DNA of 5,105 nucleotides from CAVURW01 sp963743595 (GTDB taxonomy: Bacteria; Verrucomicrobiota; Verrucomicrobiia; Methylacidiphilales; UBA1321). The notes beneath the pieces were generated by a model that saw nothing but the letters and a program-made list of their open reading frames with translations, ran no database searches and was not told where the DNA came from. The translations under genes and the position numbers were made by a program. Location: NCBI GenBank assembly GCA_963743595.1, contig CAVURW010000147.1, positions 1 to 5,105 on the forward strand, in the 5' to 3' direction. Numbering within the stretch: position 1 is the first letter of the stretch; each line of letters starts with the position of its first letter. Positions 1 through 5,105 of the stretch are shown here, in pieces.

Positions 1-23
1 GATATAGGTGGCGTCGTCCACAA

Positions 24-2600
24 TTAAGGCGCCTTGCTCAACGTAGCCGCTCCAAGACGAGCTTGGGCGAGAAAGCGATTCGGCTCGTTCTCCAGGGTAT
101 ACGCGATTTTCAAGGTCTGGCCGGCCGAGGCGGCATGATAGCGGATCGTGTAGACTACAGCAAAATCCCCGGCTACCGGTGCCCAATTTCCGATTCCCGA
201 GTTACCAATCCACGTCTTGCTAACATAGGGCGGAGCGGAGTCATCGGAAAGCGTAGCGGTTAACGAGCAGGTGGCACCACTGAGGCCAGCAGCGTACACC
301 TTCAAAGTTCGCTCGTCGGTGTCGGCAGGCGCAGTAAAGCTATATCTGCCACCCACTCCGTTAAACCACAGGCCCGTGTTAGTACCTGCGTTCGCACTTT
401 CCAGCTCGCTCCAGATGCTGCGCACAGGAAAGCCGTTCGTCCACGACTCAAAACTCGCGCCCGTTACGGTTAAATCACTGATTTCATTGACGTGGCTCTT
501 TCGATCGACCGCCTTGACATCATTGAGGCCCCAATGAACCCAGTCTTCGGTTCCTTCGCTCGTTAGATTGACCCGCCAGGGTGCTTCCTCTGAGGCTCCC
601 AGCACCTTACCCTTAAAGCTGCTGCCGATGACGATGGTCGTGTCCTGAACATTGTTGGCTTTGTCCCTTTCTTCGGGTACGCGATCTAGGTCATCAATAT
701 GCGCCTCGAGAAGATGGGCTCCTGAGTCCGCTGTCCAGAATGGCGTGGAGAGCGGTCCGCCAGTGCCAATAATTTCCCTTTCCTGACTAGGTGCCAGGTT
801 CTCTGTGCCGCCCCATGAGATGATCTTGCCATCCAGGTGAAATGTAACGGTAACGGGGGTATTAACCGGTGATTCTCCGTCTCCCACATTTTTTATTCGG
901 GCGCGAAAACGCACTTTGTCTGCCGATTTCGCGTTCGGATTATCAAGACCCAACTCGGTTATGATGTAGTCAGGGTACTTCCGTGCGGTTTGAACAATTT
1001 CTGTGGTGCGCTCGGACGTGTTTCCATCACTAGCGTACGTCTGAACGGCGTAGGTGTAACCCAGGCCCGGACGTATCCATGGAGATCGATCTTCGATCGT
1101 CGTCTGCTGAGTCGACGCGATGCACCAACCGTTTCGAAACACAAAGTAGCCCGCGGACGGCGCTCCCTTGGACGGTGCTGACCAAGTGAGTTTGACCGTA
1201 TTTTCCGTGGCAACCGAGGTCAGTTCTTCTGGCGGGGCTACGAACGTCGTCGGAACGTTGGCAACGGGTTTGAGGCGCAGGATGATTACCGAGGAGGGGA
1301 CGTCCACGAGTAAAGATCCATTGTTGACACTCACGTTTTCCGCCGATTTGAAGGTGCCGGTCTCGTCCTGTCTCAATACTGGGGCGGTTGCCTCCACTGG
1401 CGTTTGGAAGTGGAGCGTTATGTGGGCGGGAGGATTCGCGATGTCGTGTTTCGCATTGGAATCCCAATTGGGCAACTCATTCCAAAACAGGATCAAATAT
1501 TCGCCGTTCTTCTTTTCCAAGGTCACGCTCTTGAGAGTTGGAGGAGCATTGCTGACGGTATAAAGGAGCGCTTTGGGCGTGAATTGGCCGCCTTCCCATT
1601 TCCGCGTGTTAGGATTCCATGTGGCATCTTTTAGATTGGCGATCAAACTTTGCAGCGCGTAATAAGACGGACGCTTGGTGGCTTGATCGCTTTCCACGAG
1701 CCCGTAACCGTCTGCATTCTCAAGGGCAAAGAGGTAGGTCCGCTTGATGAATCCATGTCGAAAATATTCTCCCAGCAGCATCGGGATGTTGATCGCCTGC
1801 GCCCGGAGACTCCCGTTTCCCGTCCGGTGATTGGTTTTGTCTTCCTCTATGTTATAGCCGCACTCGGTCGGAACAAAGGGCTTGATGATTCCGCCCTCGG
1901 GCAGCAAGCGGTTAGATCGAATGAAGTTGGAAAGTAGACTGGAAGAAGGAACATCGTAGCCTTGGTACGAGTGCATGTTGTTATTGTCGAAGGCGTCGCA
2001 GGGACGAGCCAGACGATAGTCCGTGAAGATGGCGGTAAAGGCGACAAAAGGGATATCTTTGGCCGCGGGATCGGCCTTGAGGGCCTTGTTGTAATCGACC
2101 ATAAAAGCTGACCCAGCCGCTTCATCGACCTTGCCCTTGTACTTGAGGTTCAACTCCTGCGGAGGAAACTTGTTATTGACCTCGTTCGGCCCCTCCAATT
2201 CGCTCGTAACTTCCGCACCGCCATAGTCCTTAAGGAGCTGGACGATCTGGGCGGGACTGCCGCTTTTATTAGGATCGATGAGGAACATTGGCCTAACTCC
2301 ATACTTGGCGTAAGCGTCCTTAACCCGATCCGTCCCGTCGGGCAAACTCATTTCGTTTTTCAGGCACATTCGGTAATGGCGAACGCCTAAATCGTAGAAT
2401 AATTCGGGTGGATACTTGGTTCCAGCGCCTTTGTAAGGACCCGAATCCAGATACTTCTGAAAAGGCGAGGCGTTCAGACCGATAAAGTCCACGAACTGTT
2501 CGGCTGTGTATGCCGGCTGTGGAAATACGGTTCCCGAATCCGCTTGAGCCCAAACGGCCTGACTAGAGAGTACTGCAACTAATATGATAAACCTGAGCAT
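24..2600 (-). CDS. Secreted multidomain glycoside hydrolase-like protein (clan GH-A-like barrel, FN3, CARDB, C-terminal beta domain)
   Basis: This 858-residue protein is probably exported and acts on a polysaccharide or glycoconjugate outside the cytoplasm. Residues 1-20 form a signal peptide: Arg3, a hydrophobic core (FIILVAVL) and an A-x-A-like cleavage site ending at Ala18 or Ala20; there is no lipobox Cys. Residues about 35-325 look like a TIM-barrel glycosidase of clan GH-A. The segment ELEGPNE places an Asn139-Glu140 pair where the strand-4 acid/base lies, and PTECGYN places Glu246 where the strand-7 nucleophile lies. Residues 340-445 resemble the beta-sandwich that often follows such barrels. 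Residues about 451-538 are FN3-like, and 540-657 match CARDB (ITELGLDNPN, IKNVGDGES, then EERDKANN). Residues 660-858 form a further beta-rich domain with an EGTEDWVHWG motif. No sorting motif or transmembrane helix is visible at the C-terminus. The ATG at 2600 is chosen because the signal peptide follows it directly; only a weak AAAAG precedes it. It lies 70 bases downstream of the dehydrogenase gene on the same strand. The glycosidase family (GH39, GH5, GH30-like or other) and the substrate cannot be fixed by eye. Confidence 0.85.
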   Translation of the reverse strand: MLRFIILVAVLSSQAVWAQADSGTVFPQPAYTAEQFVDFIGLNASPFQKYLDSGPYKGAGTKYPPELFYDLGVRHYRMCLKNEMSLPDGTDRVKDAYAKYGVRPMFLIDPNKSGSPAQIVQLLKDYGGAEVTSELEGPNEVNNKFPPQELNLKYKGKVDEAAGSAFMVDYNKALKADPAAKDIPFVAFTAIFTDYRLARPCDAFDNNNMHSYQGYDVPSSSLLSNFIRSNRLLPEGGIIKPFVPTECGYNIEEDKTNHRTGNGSLRAQAINIPMLLGEYFRHGFIKRTYLFALENADGYGLVESDQATKRPSYYALQSLIANLKDATWNPNTRKWEGGQFTPKALLYTVSNAPPTLKSVTLEKKNGEYLILFWNELPNWDSNAKHDIANPPAHITLHFQTPVEATAPVLRQDETGTFKSAENVSVNNGSLLVDVPSSVIILRLKPVANVPTTFVAPPEELTSVATENTVKLTWSAPSKGAPSAGYFVFRNGWCIASTQQTTIEDRSPWIRPGLGYTYAVQTYASDGNTSERTTEIVQTARKYPDYIITELGLDNPNAKSADKVRFRARIKNVGDGESPVNTPVTVTFHLDGKIISWGGTENLAPSQEREIIGTGGPLSTPFWTADSGAHLLEAHIDDLDRVPEERDKANNVQDTTIVIGSSFKGKVLGASEEAPWRVNLTSEGTEDWVHWGLNDVKAVDRKSHVNEISDLTVTGASFESWTNGFPVRSIWSELESANAGTNTGLWFNGVGGRYSFTAPADTDERTLKVYAAGLSGATCSLTATLSDDSAPPYVSKTWIGNSGIGNWAPVAGDFAVVYTIRYHAASAGQTLKIAYTLENEPNRFLAQARLGAATLSKAP
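2541..2600 (-). other. Signal peptide of the secreted glycosidase-like protein
   Basis: The first 20 codons encode a short basic n-region (Arg3), a hydrophobic h-region (residues 4-11) and a c-region ending in AVWAQA. Cleavage is possible after Ala18 or Ala20. No Cys follows, so this fits signal peptidase I and not lipoprotein processing. It indicates export to the periplasm or outside. Confidence 0.8.
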
Positions 2601-2670
2601 CTTTTAAAAACTAGCAGTAGGACGCTTTTGAGTACGACCTTCCCGGCATACATTCGTTGAACAACTTTCA
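2601..2670 (-). other. 70-base spacer between dehydrogenase and glycosidase genes
   Basis: This spacer separates the TAG stop of the dehydrogenase gene (2673-2671) from the ATG of the glycosidase-like gene. I see no hairpin followed by a T-run, so nothing argues against read-through transcription. The ribosome-binding site before the downstream ATG is weak (AAAAG immediately upstream), as is common in groups that rely little on Shine-Dalgarno pairing. A separate promoter here cannot be excluded. Confidence 0.5.
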
Positions 2671-3723
2671 CTATGCCAGCCGCGCTAGTAACTCCAGGGA
2701 GTCGGCATACAGCAGGGGTGATCCAGAGGCATAGCGTTCGAACTCCTCAATTACAAAGTCCCCCAAGCGGAGGATCTCGCTGTTAATGGCACCAGCGATG
2801 TGTGAACTGATTTGGATATTCGGCAGCTGATACAGAGGGCTTCCAGCAGGCGGGGGTTCAGGGTCCGTAACATCAAGTAGGGCCGTGAAATCTGGTCGTA
2901 ACTGGGCTACCTCGAGTAAGTCGTCTTCATTCACCTGCGCTCCTCGGCCTGTGTTGATGAAGGTGGCGTTTGGACGCATCGATAGGAAGAGTCGTTTATT
3001 TAAGACTCTTTGCAATTGAGGAAGGTCCGGGAGGTGATTACTCACCACATAACCGGACGCGAATGCAGCTTCCATCGAAACGAGCTCCACGCCCAGTTCC
3101 TCGGCCTCGCGTGGAGTTACATAAGGATCCATGACCAGAACCCGCATGTCACATTGCTGTAAGCGGACTGCCAGCTCACGCGCCGTTGCCCCCATTCCCA
3201 ATAATGAAACGGCCTCGCCATAGAGCCCAGGCCCTCGAAAGCGCTGATTCCAAGGAATAGCTTCGAGGTGCTTTGGCCGGGCATTTTGAAAATACCCTTT
3301 GCAGCTCAGGATGATTTGGGCGAGGCAGAAATTCGCTACCGGGACGGCATTAGCGACGCGGGCACCCACTACTTGCACGCCTCGCTCCAGGAGAGGCTGA
3401 GCAAAGCCTTTGACCGACCCTCCCGAGTAGAGCACTAGCTGTAGCGAGGGGAAAAACTCGGGTGTTAAAAAGTCTGCCGGTAATCCCCAGCAAGTGAAGA
3501 GCACCTCCACGTGTCTCGCTAAGTCCGGCTGTTCAAGGATCGTTGCAGGGGAGAGTATTAACGGCAGGAGCTCTCCGCTTGCGGCGATCCTGCGTCGCCG
3601 AGTTTCGTCATAGATCGTATTGACGACATGGCATTGGTCACGCGAGAAGATCGCGGCTTGGACTGCGGTTCGAATTTTGGTGTCGAATCGAGTTGCTGTA
3701 GTTACTACATTGAGAGAATTCAT
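2671..3723 (-). CDS. D-isomer-specific 2-hydroxyacid dehydrogenase family protein (NAD-dependent)
   Basis: The 350-residue product belongs to the D-2-hydroxyacid dehydrogenase family, cytoplasmic enzymes that interconvert 2-hydroxy acids and 2-keto acids with NAD(P)H. The split substrate-binding domain covers about residues 1-120 plus the C-terminal end. The inserted Rossmann domain covers about 125-305, with the dinucleotide loop SLLGMGATARELA at 173-185. The acid at the end of the second strand (Asp199 in VMDP) suggests NAD over NADP. The catalytic triad is visible: Arg260 in NTGRGAQVNEDDLL, Glu289 in DVTDPEPP and His308 in SSHIAGA. The third Gly of GxGxxG is Ala181, a tolerated variation in this family. 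The length is normal for the family (about 310-350). The start is supported by AGGA four bases before the ATG. The gene is divergent from the Gfo/Idh/MocA gene and precedes the secreted glycosidase gene on the same strand, so a role in processing a sugar-derived acid is plausible but inferred. The exact substrate (glyoxylate, hydroxypyruvate, phosphoglycerate or other) is not determinable. Confidence 0.92.
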   Translation of the reverse strand: MNSLNVVTTATRFDTKIRTAVQAAIFSRDQCHVVNTIYDETRRRRIAASGELLPLILSPATILEQPDLARHVEVLFTCWGLPADFLTPEFFPSLQLVLYSGGSVKGFAQPLLERGVQVVGARVANAVPVANFCLAQIILSCKGYFQNARPKHLEAIPWNQRFRGPGLYGEAVSLLGMGATARELAVRLQQCDMRVLVMDPYVTPREAEELGVELVSMEAAFASGYVVSNHLPDLPQLQRVLNKRLFLSMRPNATFINTGRGAQVNEDDLLEVAQLRPDFTALLDVTDPEPPPAGSPLYQLPNIQISSHIAGAINSEILRLGDFVIEEFERYASGSPLLYADSLELLARLA

Positions 3724-3727
3724 TGCT

Positions 3728-3731
3728 TCCT
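3728..3731 (-). promoter_or_regulatory. Putative ribosome-binding site of the 2-hydroxyacid dehydrogenase gene
   Basis: On the minus strand AGGA lies four bases before the ATG at 3723. Core and spacing are acceptable though slightly short for a Shine-Dalgarno site, and it supports the chosen start. It is the best such site in the window; the other two genes lack a clear one. Confidence 0.5.
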
Positions 3732-3802
3732 AACTGTTGTACGAATTCGAAAAAATCAGGTCTGACTTTCCGACTGAAGCTAATCAACACCCGATACTTC
3801 TC

Positions 3803-3822
3803 GCGAATCTAAAGATATTCGC
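3803..3822. promoter_or_regulatory. Inverted repeat, possible operator in the divergent promoter region
   Basis: GCGAAT and ATTCGC form perfect 6-base arms around an 8-base centre, with partial pairing continuing inwards. Its size and dyad symmetry fit the binding site of a dimeric regulator. It lies 80-100 bases upstream of the dehydrogenase start and about 240 bases upstream of the oxidoreductase start. No regulator gene is present in the window, and a 6-base dyad can occur by chance, so this is tentative. Confidence 0.25.
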
Positions 3823-3883
3823 TCGTTGAATATTGTATGAACTGAGAATCTCAAACCGGTTCAACGCGCGAATGACGCTGAGT

Positions 3884-3912
3884 TTGAACGTGTTAACCCC
3901 GTATCCTATTAA
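3884..3912 (+). promoter_or_regulatory. Weak candidate sigma70 promoter for the Gfo/Idh/MocA gene
   Basis: TTGAAC (3884-3889) and TATTAA (3907-3912) match four of six consensus bases each and are separated by exactly 17 bases. If used, the leader before the ATG at 4059 would be about 140 bases. In AT-richer intergenic DNA such matches are common, so confidence is low. Confidence 0.2.
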
Positions 3913-4058
3913 TCCTTTAATGCAAATGACCTCACAGCCCACTCCGGTTCACTATCCCAATCGCAACCAGGGACCCGAGATGTTTTTTACCAAATGCAAT
4001 TTGGCGATGGTCGCGTTTACTACTGATTTGAAGCAAGACATAACCAAACAAACCACTC

Positions 4059-4673
4059 ATGAATAAAAAACTAAAAATAGGAATAATCGGCTGCGGCGGT
4101 ATCGTACGTGGCGCTCACTTAAATCCAGGCTGGCTCGCAGTTCCTGACGCCGAAATTGTCGCGGTTTGCGACAACTACGAACCCACGGCTGCGAAGCTCG
4201 CCACTGATTTCAATGTCCCGCACGTCTTCACCGATTTTAACGAGTTACTAAAGATTCAAGAGATCGATGCGATTGATATCTGTACCCCCAACAAGATTCA
4301 CACTCCGGCGGTAATTGCGTCTCTTCAAGCGGGCAAGCACGTTCTTTGCGAAAAGCCACTGGCTGTTTCCACGGAAGAAGTTATCGCGATTTATCATGCA
4401 GCTAAGAAATCGAAAAAAATCCTGATGACCGCGCAGCATATGCGCTACACCCCGGAAGCCGTGGCCATTAAAGCGTGGGCGGAGACGGGTGCGCTGGGAG
4501 AAGTTTATCATTCACGTGTGAACGCGACGCGCAGAAATTTATTGCCAACGAATCCCGGTTTCATCGATCCCAAGTTGAGTGGAGTATGCAATTTGGGCCA
4601 TCTTCTTTTTCATCTTTATCTTTTTTGCCACCTGGTGCTAATGGTGATGGCGTTTTACCATCTTTGCCTGTAA
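4059..4673 (+). pseudogene. Gfo/Idh/MocA family oxidoreductase, N-terminal part only, 3' end replaced by unrelated sequence
   Basis: The first 175 residues are a typical NAD(P)-dependent Gfo/Idh/MocA oxidoreductase, a cytoplasmic family that oxidises or reduces sugars, inositols and sugar derivatives. The Rossmann loop GIIGCGGIVRGAH is at 8-20, with Asp38 (AVCDN) at the end of strand 2. The family's CEKPLA motif at 97-102 supplies the conserved Lys99. TAQHMRY (124-130) and FIDPKLSG (168-175) are also typical. Members normally run about 340-400 residues and continue after KLSG with a Gly-rich segment and a D-x-G-x-H-like catalytic motif. Here the frame instead reads a Leu/His/Cys-rich stretch of 29 residues to a TAA at 4671-4673. 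The change coincides with a drop in G+C near 4583, so the true gene is cut at codon 175 (4581-4583) and residues 176-204 are artefactual. No Shine-Dalgarno site precedes the ATG; the start is chosen because the Rossmann strand begins at residue 5. Specific substrate unknown. Confidence 0.85.
4581..4592. other. Sequence junction: end of oxidoreductase homology and start of unrelated AT-rich DNA
   Basis: Plus-strand Gfo/Idh/MocA coding sense ends at the Gly175 codon (4581-4583). A minus-strand reading frame of a different character runs up to about 4585-4593 from the other side. G+C content falls from about half to about 39% beyond this point. No target-site duplication, terminal inverted repeat, tRNA or att-like core is visible at the join. 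An assembly chimera is the leading explanation, a real insertion or recombination the alternative. Confidence 0.7.
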
Positions 4674-5105
4674 GTGCATCAAGTTTTTCACTAATATCAT
4701 CAAGAGTATCATTAATTTTTTGAAGCCATAACAAAACACCACCTAAGCCTGCTTGTAGAACCAGTAGAATTAGGATCTGCGGAGGGAAGTTATATCTTGA
4801 GATATATGACCCATCGAACTAATACCTTCGGTAGAGATATTAGCTAGTGCTTGAGATTCGTTTTTAGGTATTACAGGGAAGGCATTTTCTTTCCCTGGTA
4901 TCCAATTAGGTCGAGTTGTTGCAAGATTAGCTATATCACAACAGCTAATGGATATGTTGTATCTCTTAGTGCTGCTGGAGGTTGAGCCTCAATTTCTGTT
5001 TCTTCTGCTGTACCACGAACTTCTTCAGGTTGGGATTTTCTTCTCTTTCTTTTCTTTTTATTGACAGGTGCAACTGTTTCTGCTGTGTCATCTTGAAAAT
5101 TAATT
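4585..5105 (-). pseudogene. Fragmented unknown protein, possibly phage or mobile-element derived; two -1 frame breaks; open at the window end
   Basis: I do not recognise this gene. Three minus-strand frames join into one plausible protein of about 174 residues that enters from beyond base 5105. Frame 1 (5104 to the TAG at 4933-4931) reads DDTAETVAPVNKKKRKRRK and then a Glu/Gln/Pro-rich stretch. Frame 2 (about 4937-4791, stop TAA at 4772-4770) reads DIANLATTRPNWIPGKENAF, then a Ser/Ile/Gly-rich part ending GISSMGHISQDI. Frame 3 (about 4791-4585) reads NFPPQ, a hydrophobic segment ILILLVLQAGLGGVLLWL, an amphipathic QKINDTLDDISEKLDAL and a charged Lys/Asp tail. Each change equals a -1 shift, as two single missing bases would produce. 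Neither of the later frames has an ATG that would start the piece separately, apart from one Met late in frame 2, and no slippery heptamer is seen at either break. The single membrane-like segment plus coiled-coil-like helix could suit a small phage membrane or structural protein, but this is a guess. Codon use is A/T-ending, unlike the rest of the window. Confidence 0.4.

Larger units (their letters stand above)
3724..4058. other. Divergent intergenic region between dehydrogenase and Gfo/Idh/MocA genes
   Basis: This 335-base region separates two genes transcribed away from each other, so it should carry both promoters. I see no RNA gene, no terminator and no convincing protein. A 77-codon plus-strand frame (3833-4066) lacks recognisable features and overlaps the oxidoreductase start. 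What can be pointed to is a 6-base inverted repeat at 3803-3822 and a weak sigma70-like promoter at 3884-3912. The stretch just before the oxidoreductase ATG (ACCAAACAAACCACTC) has no purine-rich Shine-Dalgarno site. Confidence 0.6.

Noticed and set aside
8..21. Short hairpin GTGG-N6-CCAC just after the glycosidase stop codon, as a terminator
   Set aside because: The stem is only four bases, no T-run follows on the minus strand, and the window ends immediately.
1030..1467. A 145-codon minus-strand open frame inside the glycosidase gene
   Set aside because: It is an off-frame shadow of the long coding sequence, rich in Arg, Ser and His as such shadows often are, and has no motif.
3716..3749. 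Two GAATTC copies and the palindrome CGAATTCG near the dehydrogenase start as a repeat or operator
   Set aside because: The copies are six bases and one lies within the coding sequence. Short matches like this are expected by chance.
3833..4066. A 77-codon plus-strand open frame upstream of the oxidoreductase gene, overlapping its start by 8 bases
   Set aside because: No ribosome-binding site, no recognisable domain or motif, and amino-acid make-up resembling translated non-coding DNA. It occupies the expected divergent promoter region.
4584..4673. Leu/His/Cys-rich last 29 residues of the oxidoreductase frame as a real membrane tail
   Set aside because: The family has no such tail at this point. 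The residues arise from antisense reading of a Lys/Asp/Glu-rich minus-strand coding segment after the join.
4475..4723. An 82-codon plus-strand open frame spanning the junction
   Set aside because: It is an alternative frame of the real oxidoreductase gene in its first part and crosses the junction into unrelated DNA. It has no coherent domain.
4931..4942. Programmed -1 ribosomal frameshift between the first two tail segments
   Set aside because: No X-XXY-YYZ slippery heptamer or clear downstream structure is visible, and a second -1 break occurs only about 150 bases later. Two missing bases explain both more simply.

Overview
The window looks like a short metagenomic contig made of two unlike parts. 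Bases 1 to about 4583 have the base composition (roughly half G+C) and gene content of a heterotrophic bacterium that degrades polysaccharides. The closest stylistic match is the Planctomycetes-Verrucomicrobia-Lentisphaerae group, where large secreted glycosidases sit beside Gfo/Idh/MocA oxidoreductases and 2-hydroxyacid dehydrogenases. This placement is an inference from gene style, not from a database search. Bases from about 4584 to 5105 are clearly more AT-rich (about 39% G+C by hand count over 4621-5100), use different codons and carry an unrelated reading frame on the opposite strand.

Layout: on the minus strand a 350-residue D-2-hydroxyacid dehydrogenase (3723-2671) is followed after 70 bases by an 858-residue secreted multidomain protein (2600-24). 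The second protein has a clan GH-A-like glycosidase barrel with its catalytic Glu pair, then an FN3-like domain, a CARDB domain and a C-terminal beta-rich domain. The two genes could be one transcript. On the plus strand, across a 335-base divergent intergenic region (3724-4058), a Gfo/Idh/MocA oxidoreductase starts at 4059. It reads normally for 175 residues and then stops resembling the family exactly where the base composition changes.

The tail (about 4584-5105) holds pieces of one minus-strand protein of unknown function, in three successive frames related by two -1 shifts. Its parts are a K/R-rich N-terminal patch, one hydrophobic segment, a short amphipathic helix and a charged C-terminus, which loosely suggests a phage or mobile-element protein. 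The simplest reading is that the contig is a chimeric assembly (or, less likely, a real insertion) joined inside the oxidoreductase gene near 4583, with low sequence quality past the join.

As a system, the genuine part fits extracellular sugar-polymer cleavage (secreted glycosidase) coupled to two cytoplasmic NAD(P)-dependent oxidoreductases that could process the released sugar or its acid derivatives. No RNA gene, CRISPR array, insertion sequence or clearly new defence or mobile system could be supported.
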